From: an uncultured Clostridia bacterium
GTDB taxonomy: Bacteria; Bacillota; Clostridia; Christensenellales; Borkfalkiaceae
Assembly (NCBI GenBank): GCA_947629735.1
Contig: CANREX010000028.1
Span: 1 to 13,092, forward strand
Length of the DNA stretch: 13,092 nucleotides
Reading direction: 5' to 3'
Positions 1-6,445 of this stretch are shown in pieces. A program made the position numbers and the translations under genes. The notes beneath the pieces are model-generated. The model ran no database searches and was not told where the DNA came from. It saw only the letters and a list, made by a program, of their open reading frames with translations. Each line of letters starts with the position of its first letter. Position 1 is the first letter of the stretch.

Positions 1-37
1 GGTGACCGAAAAAGGCGTTGCCCTTACGCCTTTTGAG
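1..37. repeat. Covarying hairpin repeat, copy 1
   Basis: The element has a fixed flank GGTGACCGA (1-9), an 8-nt arm AAAAGGCG (10-17), a fixed loop TTGCCCTTA (18-26), the exact complementary arm CGCCTTTT (27-34) and a fixed GAG (35-37). Copies at 67-103 and 298-334 keep the flank, loop, GAG and all spacings, but have different arms that remain fully self-complementary. It is followed by GCGAGCGCATA, a motif that recurs in similar form before copy 3. The element may continue to the left of the window. Its function is unknown; a structured RNA or a REP/MITE-like mobile repeat are both possible. Confidence 0.75.
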
Positions 38-66
38 AGAGCGAGCGCATAATCAATGGCGCGAGC

Positions 67-103
67 GGTGACCGAGGCAAATGTTGCCCTTACATTTGCC
101 GAG
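67..103. repeat. Covarying hairpin repeat, copy 2
   Basis: This copy has flank GGTGACCGA (67-75), arm GGCAAATG (76-83), loop TTGCCCTTA (84-92), complementary arm CATTTGCC (93-100) and GAG (101-103). The arm differs from copy 1 at most positions, yet the second arm has changed to match, which is the signature of selection on base pairing. It lies 66 bp downstream of copy 1 and is preceded by GCGCGAGC, which resembles the GCGCGAAC before copy 3. Confidence 0.75.
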
Positions 104-114
104 AAAATAGGTGG

Positions 115-133
115 AATTGCGGGAGCTGCAATT
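115..133. repeat. Small hairpin in repeat-rich intergenic region
   Basis: AATTGC (115-120) and GCAATT (128-133) form a perfect 6-bp inverted repeat around a 7-nt loop. It sits between covarying hairpin copies 2 and 3, shares no flank or loop with them, and may be chance. Apart from this hairpin and the one at 221-264, I see nothing recognisable between 104 and 297. Confidence 0.3.
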
Positions 134-220
134 ACGAAGTCTATAAACGCAGAGAAGCAAGACAAGGCGACTGCGGCTTGCCCGACGGGAGTTTACAATG
201 AAGTAAATGACCGAGGACGA

Positions 221-264
221 GCGCGGTGCTTCTCAAAACAGCACAGTGCGCTGTTTTGCCGCGC
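221..264. repeat. Nested inverted repeat (two-step hairpin)
   Basis: The outer stem is GCGCGG (221-226) with CCGCGC (259-264). The inner stem is CAAAACAGC (234-242) with GCTGTTTTG (250-258), a perfect 9-bp pairing around the loop ACAGTGC. A 7-nt bulge lies on the left side only. It is preceded by ATGACCGA (207-214), sharing TGACCGA with the flank of the 37-nt hairpin family, and is followed by GTGAGCGCATA. This suggests a related or composite element. There is no T-run, so it is not a classic terminator. Confidence 0.55.
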
Positions 265-297
265 GAGATGAGTGAGCGCATATAGTCCCGCGCGAAC

Positions 298-334
298 GGT
301 GACCGAACACGGCGTTGCCCTTACGCCGTGTGAG
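298..334. repeat. Covarying hairpin repeat, copy 3
   Basis: This copy has flank GGTGACCGA (298-306), arm ACACGGCG (307-314), loop TTGCCCTTA (315-323), arm CGCCGTGT (324-331) and GAG (332-334). An extra outer pairing is possible here, GCGCG just before the flank with CGCGC just after the GAG. The copy lies about 50 bp beyond the terminator that ends the recO operon, so it is outside that transcription unit as drawn. Confidence 0.75.
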
Positions 335-385
335 ACGCGCAAAGTCAACGCCGTATTGCGACGCTTATATGCGTTTAGCGGCAGC

Positions 386-430
386 AAAAATGCCCGCGGG
401 GCGGAGAAAACTCTCCACTCCCGCGGGCAT
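386..430 (-). terminator. Intrinsic terminator of the yqfC-recO operon
   Basis: CCCGCGGGCAT (420-430) and ATGCCCGCGGG (390-400) form a perfect 11-bp GC-rich stem. Inside it GGAGA and TCTCC add a second stem around a 4-nt loop. On the minus strand the hairpin is followed by a run of five T (390-386, the first shared with the stem). It starts 13 bases after the recO stop codon, the expected place for a Rho-independent terminator. Confidence 0.88.
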
Positions 431-443
431 CTGCTTAAAATTT

Positions 444-1166
444 TTAAATAAGTCGAATATATTCCGACAGCGAATTAACCCTCGCTTCCGTCTTATGCAC
501 GAGATATTCTTTGAGCAGGCGAAGCGCCCTCTTCTTCCCTTCATGCGCGTTTTCCGCGCCGCCGTGTGGAAGTCCCTTTATCCTGCAAAGCGCGTCGTAC
601 GTCATGCCGCTTGCGGGAACGCCGCCTCCGCAGTCGGGGCATGTGAAGCCGCCGCCGTCCATGTCGAAGTTTAGCCGCCCTCCGAAGCTGAGTTTGCGCC
701 CGCACTTTATGCAGCCGTCCAGCCTTATCCCGTAGCCCGAGCGGGAAAGGGAATCGAAGAGAAATTCTATCAAGGCGTCGCTCTCGTCGCCGCGGCACAT
801 GGCGGTCAGGGCGCGGATACATTCGGGGAACACGTTTTCGCCGCCGTCGCCTTCATATGTGAGCGCAAGCGCGGTCTCGCACACGGCGCACGCGGCGTAG
901 AATTTGTTGATGTCCGTGCGGAGTTCGTAAAAACTTTCACATTCGCTCGCCTGCACGACGGTGTATCTTTCGCCCCTCTCGGCGAGCACGTATTCCGCAA
1001 AACAAAAGGGCTGAGAGGCAAACCTGAGCTTCGCTCCGGCTTTCCTCACACCCTTTATTCCCGCAGTTATGCGCCCCTCTTCCGCCGAAAGCAGGGTGAG
1101 AATTTTGTCGTTTTCCCCGTAATCGACCGCGCGAAGCATGAGCGCGTTCAGTTTCTTCTGTTCCAC
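444..1166 (-). CDS. recO: DNA repair protein RecO
   Basis: RecO mediates recombinational repair in the RecFOR pathway: it binds ssDNA and RecR, helps load RecA on SSB-coated DNA, and anneals strands. The N-terminus is an OB fold with the family pattern LNALMLRAVDYGENDKIL near residues 7-23. Further on a four-cysteine zinc site is visible, CIKC (152-155) and CPDC (176-179). The 240 aa length is normal for RecO. I chose the GTG at 1166: it places the family N-terminus correctly, follows GGGAAG by about 10 nt, and lies 23 bp after the yqzL stop. An in-frame ATG at 1262 would add 32 residues, but that stretch is the yqzL coding region in another frame. recO is the last gene before the terminator at 386-430. 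Confidence 0.93.
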   Translation of the reverse strand: MEQKKLNALMLRAVDYGENDKILTLLSAEEGRITAGIKGVRKAGAKLRFASQPFCFAEYVLAERGERYTVVQASECESFYELRTDINKFYAACAVCETALALTYEGDGGENVFPECIRALTAMCRGDESDALIEFLFDSLSRSGYGIRLDGCIKCGRKLSFGGRLNFDMDGGGFTCPDCGGGVPASGMTYDALCRIKGLPHGGAENAHEGKKRALRLLKEYLVHKTEARVNSLSEYIRLI

Positions 1167-1189
1167 AGTGTTACCGCTTCCCGAGAGTT

Positions 1190-1297
1190 TTAATTTTTTC
1201 CTTTGAGTTCTTTGTACAGCATATAATAACTCACCGAACCCGTTTTCTGGAACATTTTCCATGCGAGCTCGGCGGCGTCGTTATCCTTTCCCTGCAT
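1190..1297 (-). CDS. yqzL: YqzL-like small protein (35 aa)
   Basis: This very short gene lies between era and recO. The 35 residues contain AWKMFQKTGSVSYYMLYKEL. This matches what I recall of the YqzL-like family, a W-x-x-F-x-x-T-G core followed by Y-x-L-Y/F-K-E-L, found between era and recO in Bacillus and relatives. The ATG at 1297 has a strong ribosome-binding site, GGAGG at 1304-1308, with a 6-nt spacer. It starts 50 bp after era and ends 23 bp before recO, so it is co-transcribed. Function is unknown. Position, family pattern and ribosome-binding site agree; the assignment is from memory of the family, not a search. Confidence 0.8.
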   Translation of the reverse strand: MQGKDNDAAELAWKMFQKTGSVSYYMLYKELKGKN

Positions 1298-1347
1298 AAA
1301 ACGCCTCCGTTAAAAGGTTGCGCAAAACGCGGGCTTTTATGACGGAT

Positions 1348-2241
1348 TTACGAATTGTTTTTTGGGTCATACCCGAAATCGCGCAAAAGCGAGGGTCTGT
1401 CGCGCCAATCTTCCTTGACTTTGACGTATGTGGTGAGGAACACCTTCCCGCCGAGAAATTTTTCCATGTCCTTGCGGGCGAATGAAGAGACGTTCTTTAT
1501 CGCCTCCCCCCGCTTGCCTATGATAATGGCTTTGTGGTTGGCTTTTTCGCAGATTACGTCGAGGTCCACCTCGTACACGCCGCTTTCGTTTTTTATGAAT
1601 TTATTGACGACCACCGCCACGCCGTGGGGAATTTCCTTGTCGAACGTGAGTAAAATCTTTTCGCGCATTATCTCGGCGAGCATGAATTTCTCGCTCTTGT
1701 CCGAAACGATGTCGTCCTCGATGAGTTTTTCGCCCTCGGGCAGCAGCGCGGCGACGCCCGAAACGAGCTTTTTTATATTAGTACCCTTGCGGGCGGATAC
1801 GGGATAGACGTCGCAGGTGACGCCCGCCTCGTACAGCTTTTTCATGTCCGCGGGGATATTTTCCTTGGGCATTATGTCGATTTTCGTGTACGCTACCGCC
1901 ATGGGAACGCCGAAAGCCAAGTATTTTTTAGCGAGCTGTATGTCGCTTTCGGACAATCCCTCGTGCCCGTCCATTACGAAGAGCAACGCGTCAACGTCGC
2001 GCGCGGTGGTTTCCGCCGTCTTTTCCATTATGGAAGAAAGCGCGTTCTTCGCCTTGTAAATCCCGGGAGTGTCCACGAAGATTATCTGATAATCAGGCTC
2101 GTTTAAAATTCCCATTATCGCGTCGCGCGTGGTCTGAGGTTTGGGGGAGACTATCGCCACCTTTTCCCCGACAAGCACGTTCACAAGCGTGGACTTGCCC
2201 GCATTTGCCCTGCCTATTACGCCTACATATCCGCTTTTCAT
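1348..2241 (-). CDS. era: GTPase Era
   Basis: Era is an essential GTPase that binds the 3' end of 16S rRNA through a KH domain and helps mature the 30S subunit. Visible GTPase motifs are G1 GRANAGKS (10-17), G2 TTR (37-39), G3 DTPG (57-60), G4 TKID (119-122, usually NKxD) and G5 SAR (149-151). The C-terminal KH domain has GKRG (242-245), and the protein ends with the typical WR...LRDFGY. At 297 aa it has the usual length. The frame is open to 2346, but the added 35 residues are a shadow of ybeY. The ATG at 2241 starts the G-domain properly, has AAGG about 8 nt upstream, and lies 5 bp after the ybeY stop. The first motif has A where most Era proteins have P and V (GRPNVGKS). Confidence 0.96.
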   Translation of the reverse strand: MKSGYVGVIGRANAGKSTLVNVLVGEKVAIVSPKPQTTRDAIMGILNEPDYQIIFVDTPGIYKAKNALSSIMEKTAETTARDVDALLFVMDGHEGLSESDIQLAKKYLAFGVPMAVAYTKIDIMPKENIPADMKKLYEAGVTCDVYPVSARKGTNIKKLVSGVAALLPEGEKLIEDDIVSDKSEKFMLAEIMREKILLTFDKEIPHGVAVVVNKFIKNESGVYEVDLDVICEKANHKAIIIGKRGEAIKNVSSFARKDMEKFLGGKVFLTTYVKVKEDWRDRPSLLRDFGYDPKNNS

Positions 2242-2246
2242 ACGAT

Positions 2247-2708
2247 TTACCTTGATAGATCGAGTTTTGCGAGCACTTTTTCTTCCTTTTCCCGCATTGC
2301 CGTCTTGTCGCTTTCCGTCACGTGGTCGTACCCGAGGACGTGACATATCCCGTGCGTCAACAGATAGAAAAGCTCCCTTTCGAATGAATGACCGTACTCC
2401 TCAGCCTGTTTCTCGGCGACCTGTTTGCAGATCGCCACGCTGCCGAGGTTCAAAACGCCGTCCTCTATCTCGCAGGGGTGCTCTTCCCCCTTTATGGCTT
2501 TTCCGAAAATTCCGTCGAGGGCGGGAAAGGACAGCACGTCCGTCTCCTTGTCTATCGAACGGAACTGCTTATTCAAACGCCGTATCTCTCCGCCGTCTAC
2601 GATGACGACTTCCACCGAGGCGGGGATATCGCACTCGAACTCGCCCCCGAACGCCGCCGCAAGCGCGGAGAAGTCATATTCGTCGCAAAGAATTTCAAAG
2701 TCCGCCAT
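2247..2708 (-). CDS. ybeY: Endoribonuclease YbeY (rRNA maturation factor)
   Basis: YbeY is a zinc-dependent single-strand endoribonuclease involved in 16S rRNA 3'-end processing and 70S quality control. The diagnostic metal motif HGICHVLGYDH (119-129) supplies three histidines (119, 123, 129). TDVLSFP (56-62) and LNLGSVAI (86-93) are the other family blocks; the second usually reads LGDI, so the D is replaced by S here. At 153 aa it has normal length. It starts 12 bp after the pgpH-like stop, with a degenerate GGCGGA 5-6 nt before the ATG, and runs into era with a 5-bp gap. This pairs two 16S-maturation proteins. In Bacillus dgkA and cdd lie between ybeY and era; they are absent here. Confidence 0.95.
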   Translation of the reverse strand: MADFEILCDEYDFSALAAAFGGEFECDIPASVEVVIVDGGEIRRLNKQFRSIDKETDVLSFPALDGIFGKAIKGEEHPCEIEDGVLNLGSVAICKQVAEKQAEEYGHSFERELFYLLTHGICHVLGYDHVTESDKTAMREKEEKVLAKLDLSR

Positions 2709-2720
2709 AAAAGTCCGCCG

Positions 2721-4190
2721 TTAATTTTTGCTGATTTTGAGCTTGGGATAGGCAATGCGCGAATGGTATACGCCCGTCAGCGCCTGTGTTATCGTGTTTG
2801 TTATAACCGTCAGATCGCGCATCGTTATGGGGCAATCGGCGAATTGGTCGAGGTTCAGCCTTTCCTCGATTATGCTGCCGACAAGCGCCTGTATCTTTGC
2901 TGTGGTGCGGCTGGAAAGCGAACGGGAAGCCGCTTCCGACGCGTCCGCTATCATTATTATCGCCGCTATCTTGGTCTGCGGCGCGGGTCCCGTGTAGGAA
3001 TAGTTCGCCATGTCTATTTCGCCGTCGGTCATTTTGAGCGCCTTGGCGTAGAAATATTTGATAGGCATAGTGCCGTGGTGCTGCACCGCTATATCCGCGA
3101 GGAAATCGGGCAGGTGGTGCTTCTTTATCAGCTTTGCGCCGTATGTCGCATGAGAGCGGATGATTTCCACCGAGAGCTCGGGCGTGAGCTCGTTGTGCAG
3201 GTTGTATTCGGATTGGTTTTCCGTGAACATTTCGGGGCTTTTGAGCTTGCCCATGTCGTGATAATACGCCGCCGCGCGCGCAAGTTCGCCGTCCTCTCCT
3301 ATCGCTATGGCGCACGCTTCCGTCAGCTGCGCGACTACCACGGAATGGTTATAAGTGCCCGGGGCTTCGTTTTTGAGCTTTTTGATGAGTTTCGCGCTCG
3401 GGGAGGTTATTTCACGCAGTCTGAACACGGTGAGTTCCGCAAACACAAGCTCGAACACTGGCAAAAGTATCATGTACAGCACGATGCTGAACAGCGAGCC
3501 GAGCGCGCCGTAAGCGAGCAGGAACGCGTCGCCCGAGGTCTTGCCGAAAAGCGCGAAGAGTATCTCCATTACGGAAATTATAAGCTCTATCGGGACGAGC
3601 AGAAGTATCACCAAAAGCACGCTCTGCAAACGGGTCTTTACCCTGTGCGAGACGAATATCACGAGCGTGCCCGCGCAGAACGAAATCAGAAGTCCCGCGC
3701 AGTACTGCCATATCTGCATATTGCCCGCCACGGTGAGGTCCACGTTGAGATTCAGATCTATTACGAATATCAGCAGGGCGTTGATTATGTTGGAAAAAAT
3801 CGCTATTCTTCTCCCCAATAAAGTCGCGCACATAACCGCGAAAAACGCGAACGGGCGGGCTTCCGGACTGAGATAATGCCCTATCAAAAGGGAGGCGATT
3901 ACGGAGATGTCCAAAAGAAGCGAAAGCTCTATCAGCTTGACTACGTTGAAGAGCAGTTCGTTACACTCGAAAAACAGATAGCCGTACGTCAGCGCGATCA
4001 AAAACAGCACCGCGCTCGCGACGAAAATCATATTGTAGGGGTGACTTTTTACGAAGTCAATCCCCTTGAAGTTGCAGATGAGCTCCATCATCAAAAAGGC
4101 GAGCCCGAGCAACACTATGACGTTCACGGCGAATACCGAAATACCCGCCCACAGCGTCTTTTTACTCAGTTTTGTTTGCACTGTTGCCAC
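2721..4190 (-). CDS. pgpH: Membrane HD-domain phosphohydrolase, compact PgpH/YqfF type
   Basis: This is a multi-pass membrane protein with a cytoplasmic HD hydrolase domain. About seven or eight hydrophobic segments lie between residues 13 and 250. The HD domain follows with TYNHS (H282), YYHDMGK (H311, D312), IIRSHATYG (H347), VQHHGT (H371/H372) and MIADASEA (D416), plus the family block NEAPGTYNHS. These match PgpH, which hydrolyses c-di-AMP in Listeria and Bacillus; that activity is inferred. Bacillus YqfF is about 700 aa. Here only about 17 residues separate the first two membrane segments, so the extracellular 7TMR-HDED-type domain is missing and the protein is 489 aa. The start is GTG at 4190 with AGGA about 8 nt upstream, overlapping phoH by 29 bp, consistent with translational coupling. 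Confidence 0.9.
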   Translation of the reverse strand: MATVQTKLSKKTLWAGISVFAVNVIVLLGLAFLMMELICNFKGIDFVKSHPYNMIFVASAVLFLIALTYGYLFFECNELLFNVVKLIELSLLLDISVIASLLIGHYLSPEARPFAFFAVMCATLLGRRIAIFSNIINALLIFVIDLNLNVDLTVAGNMQIWQYCAGLLISFCAGTLVIFVSHRVKTRLQSVLLVILLLVPIELIISVMEILFALFGKTSGDAFLLAYGALGSLFSIVLYMILLPVFELVFAELTVFRLREITSPSAKLIKKLKNEAPGTYNHSVVVAQLTEACAIAIGEDGELARAAAYYHDMGKLKSPEMFTENQSEYNLHNELTPELSVEIIRSHATYGAKLIKKHHLPDFLADIAVQHHGTMPIKYFYAKALKMTDGEIDMANYSYTGPAPQTKIAAIIMIADASEAASRSLSSRTTAKIQALVGSIIEERLNLDQFADCPITMRDLTVITNTITQALTGVYHSRIAYPKLKISKN

Positions 4191-5145
4191 TCCCGACGTC
4201 CTGCCTTTCGTACGCGCGCACTATGCGCATAACCAAAGGATTTCTCACGACGTCTTTATCCGTAAGATTGATAACCGAAATGCCCTCCACGTCCTTTAAA
4301 AGTCTGGTCGCGTGAATGAGCCCGCTCTGCTTTCCCTCGGGCAAATCTATCTGCGAGATATCGCCCGTTATTACCATTCTGCTGTTGTCGCCGAGGCGGG
4401 TCAGGAACATTTTCATCTGTTCTTTCGTGGTGTTCTGCGCCTCGTCCAATATTATAAACGCGTTGGAGAGCGTGCGCCCGCGCATGTACGCGAGGGGCGC
4501 TATCTCTATCGCGCCGCGCTCCATAAGTTTCACATAACTTTCAACGCCGAGCATTTCCTGCAAAGCGTCGTACAGGGGGCGGAGATAGGGGTCTACCTTT
4601 GTCTGCAGATCGCCGGGCAGAAAGCCCAGCTTTTCGCCCGCTTCCACCGCGGGGCGGGTGAGAATTATCTTTTCAACTGCTTTTTGCTTCATCGCCTGTA
4701 CGGCAAAGCAGACCGCGAGATACGTCTTGCCCGTGCCGGCAGGTCCTACGCCGAACACCACACTGTTTTTCTTTATCGCGTCCGCGTACGCCTTCTGCCC
4801 TACCGTCTTGCACTTTATGGGCTTGCCGCGAAACGTCACGCCCACCGTGCCCGAGGAGAGCTTGCAGATATCCGAAGCCCTGCCCTCTTTGGCGAGCTCT
4901 ATGCAGTATATCACCCTGCCGCCGTCCACGCTTTCGCCGTTTTTGGCGAGATACAACAGGTTCTGCAAGACGTCGGAAGCGACGCGCACGCTGTCCTCTT
5001 CACCGCGCACGGCGATATCCGTGCCTTCCACGCGGCAGATTACCCCGAGCTCGCGCGAGATTGCGTTGAGATTCTCGTCGAAATTGCCTAAAACCTTGGA
5101 TAACTGCTCTACGTTATCCGTTTCAACCCTCTTTTCGTTCTCCAA
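4162..5145 (-). CDS. phoH: PhoH family ATPase (YqfE/YbeZ type)
   Basis: PhoH is a P-loop ATPase related to superfamily 1 helicases and commonly linked to YbeY in RNA metabolism. Walker A is GPAGTGKT (134-141). RPAVEAGEKLGFLPGD (164-179) is the PhoH signature. Walker B is FIILDEAQN (230-238). VITGDISQIDLP and the C-terminal DVVRNPLV complete the family pattern. I chose the TTG at 5145 (327 aa): it has AAGGGG at 5152-5157 with a 6-nt spacer and leads into LGNFDENL, close to the usual PhoH N-terminus. The frame is open to another TTG at 5181, but that has no ribosome-binding site. The gene begins 45 bp after yqfD and overlaps the pgpH-like start by 29 bp. Confidence 0.94.
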   Translation of the reverse strand: MENEKRVETDNVEQLSKVLGNFDENLNAISRELGVICRVEGTDIAVRGEEDSVRVASDVLQNLLYLAKNGESVDGGRVIYCIELAKEGRASDICKLSSGTVGVTFRGKPIKCKTVGQKAYADAIKKNSVVFGVGPAGTGKTYLAVCFAVQAMKQKAVEKIILTRPAVEAGEKLGFLPGDLQTKVDPYLRPLYDALQEMLGVESYVKLMERGAIEIAPLAYMRGRTLSNAFIILDEAQNTTKEQMKMFLTRLGDNSRMVITGDISQIDLPEGKQSGLIHATRLLKDVEGISVINLTDKDVVRNPLVMRIVRAYERQDVGSGNSANKTE

Positions 5146-5190
5146 ATTTTTCCCCTTACGGAACGCTTGTCCGCGCCGCAACGCGGGAAG

Positions 5191-6084
5191 TCATTCCATA
5201 TTTATTGATATTGTCCAAACGTATGTAAAATCGACGGTGTACGTCACCCCGCCGTCGCAGGGGCTGACCTTGTAGGACTTTTCTATGATGTCCGACGAAT
5301 ACAGCGCCGTCGCCGCGAGCGCCGAAGAGGCGTTTTGCTCGCTTTCGCAATCATAAAATAGCGATATGGAAGCCTTCCGCTTTATCTTCGCGTACCCGAC
5401 GGCGAGAGTTTGCTGCCTTTCCCCGCTTTCCGTCGTTCTGTATGCGCCTATTATGACATCGCCATCACTCACATATTCGCCAACCGACTTTTCGGGAGTG
5501 CCGCTAAGCGCGACTATCTTTAAAATCTCCCCGCCGCAATCGGCTTTTAAGGGCTGCTTTACGGCGACGTCGCTATCCTGCTGTTCCGCGCGCACGTCTA
5601 TTATAAGGTAGCTGCCCCGCCTCTGCACCGAACAAAATGTCACGTCGGGCAGGGAAAGTATGCGGGATATCAGAAGAGGCTTGTCGACGTCTTTGCAAAA
5701 CGTGCCCCTTTTCGCGCCGCACTCGCCCGCCGCCTCGATTATGCTCGGGGCGAGATAGCTGCCGCTTCCCACAACCTTTATGCGCAGTACGAGGAAATCG
5801 GAGAGCACGCACGCCGCGACGAACAGCGCCGCGCCGAGCAGCAGACCGCAACGCCGTTTGATAAAGCGCGCGGCGCGCATTTTTGCGCTTTTCCGACTTA
5901 TACATATATTATAACACGGGTGCGAGAAAATTGCAAAAACTTTTTGCGTGTATTCTTCTTCAACCGAAAAGTAAACCTCAAAAGCGCGTTTTTTCAGTTT
6001 ATAGACCGCGATATTGTGCTTTTTTAACTTTTTCAGCGCCGTCTCCACCGTCGCGGTGACGCGGAATTGTACGAGGTCATTCAT
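5191..6084 (-). CDS. yqfD: Sporulation-associated membrane protein YqfD
   Basis: The N-terminal 75 residues are basic, followed by one membrane segment at about 80-100. An extracytoplasmic part then contains a FtsQ/POTRA-like stretch (103-165; PDVTFCSVQRRGSYLIIDV). After it comes the YqfD block around 178-236: LKADCGGEILKIV, G-x-x-V-x-D-G-D-V-I-I-G and LAVGYAKIK. YqfD belongs to the mother-cell sigma-E regulon in Bacillus; its precise role is not known. At 297 aa it is about 100 residues shorter than the Bacillus protein, with the loss after the conserved block. It overlaps yqfC by 8 bp and has AAGG 9 nt before the ATG. The 45 bp after its stop includes the phoH ribosome-binding site. Confidence 0.87.
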   Translation of the reverse strand: MNDLVQFRVTATVETALKKLKKHNIAVYKLKKRAFEVYFSVEEEYTQKVFAIFSHPCYNICISRKSAKMRAARFIKRRCGLLLGAALFVAACVLSDFLVLRIKVVGSGSYLAPSIIEAAGECGAKRGTFCKDVDKPLLISRILSLPDVTFCSVQRRGSYLIIDVRAEQQDSDVAVKQPLKADCGGEILKIVALSGTPEKSVGEYVSDGDVIIGAYRTTESGERQQTLAVGYAKIKRKASISLFYDCESEQNASSALAATALYSSDIIEKSYKVSPCDGGVTYTVDFTYVWTISINME

Positions 6085-6322
6085 AACTTATCGCCTTTAT
6101 TTCGCCCTTGACGAACAAATCTCCGCCGAAATATTTCTCTATCGCGAGATTTTCTCCGACGATTACAAGGCGACTTCTTCCCGCCGCCGCGCATATCCTT
6201 TCCGAAGAGAATTCGTCCACCCTCTTCACCCCCTGTAAATACGCGCCGAACGACGGTATCCACGTCACCGCCTCGCGCATGTCCGCGCCCGCCTCCTGTA
6301 ACAGCTGATGCAAAAGTTCCAT
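6077..6322 (-). CDS. yqfC: Sporulation protein YqfC (YabP/YqfC family)
   Basis: This 81-residue protein has the family layout: a short helical lead, then VTWIPSFGAYLQGVKRVDEF, then LVIVGENLAIEKYFGGDLFVKGEIKAISYE. The last part matches the L-x-I-x-G-x-x-L-x-I ... L-x-V-x-G-x-I-x-x-I-x-Y pattern of YqfC/YabP. It is the first gene of the operon and overlaps yqfD by 8 bp, the conserved pair order. The ATG at 6322 lacks a clear ribosome-binding site, and an in-frame stop (TAA) lies just upstream. A second ATG at 6280 has AGGAGG at 6292-6297, 11 nt away, but would remove the helical lead, so the longer form is preferred with some doubt. Confidence 0.85.
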   Translation of the reverse strand: MELLHQLLQEAGADMREAVTWIPSFGAYLQGVKRVDEFSSERICAAAGRSRLVIVGENLAIEKYFGGDLFVKGEIKAISYE

Positions 6323-6352
6323 ACGTTAGTTTATGCGCTTTACGCGGCATTT

Positions 6353-6358
6353 ATTATA
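6353..6358 (-). promoter_or_regulatory. Putative -10 element upstream of yqfC
   Basis: The minus strand reads TTCATATAATAAATG here, containing a perfect TATAAT 30 nt before the yqfC ATG. The best -35 match at a 17-nt spacing (GTGAGT) is weak. CATATAAT also resembles the sigma-E -10 consensus (CATACAnT), which would suit a yqfC operon. However, the nearby GTATAC is only about 10-12 nt away, shorter than usual sigma-E spacing. Which sigma factor is used cannot be settled from sequence alone. Confidence 0.4.
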
Positions 6359-6445
6359 TGAACCAAACGCCGTATACTCACGCTTTGCCAAGGGCGCTGC
6401 CATACACACACTGTCATTGTGCACGCGGGCGACAACCACCTTTAT

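Noticed and set aside
56..271. 71-residue plus-strand ORF through the hairpin region
   Set aside because: No ribosome-binding site before ATG 56, and much of it is explained by the hairpin repeats; the arms vary to keep base pairing, which is not protein-like conservation. A decayed gene tail cannot be excluded.
2242..2346. Longer era start at 2346
   Set aside because: It would add 35 basic residues overlapping ybeY in another frame; the ATG at 2241 has a ribosome-binding site and matches the family N-terminus.
2388..3821. 477-residue plus-strand ORF
   Set aside because: It is antisense to the well-supported pgpH-like and ybeY genes, rich in Arg, His and Tyr, with no recognisable motif; a shadow of GC-rich coding sequence.
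4312..5091. 259-residue plus-strand ORF
   Set aside because: Antisense to phoH, whose Walker motifs are intact; no independent support.
5146..5181. Longer phoH start at 5181
   Set aside because: Also a TTG but without a ribosome-binding site; TTG 5145 has AAGGGG at good spacing.
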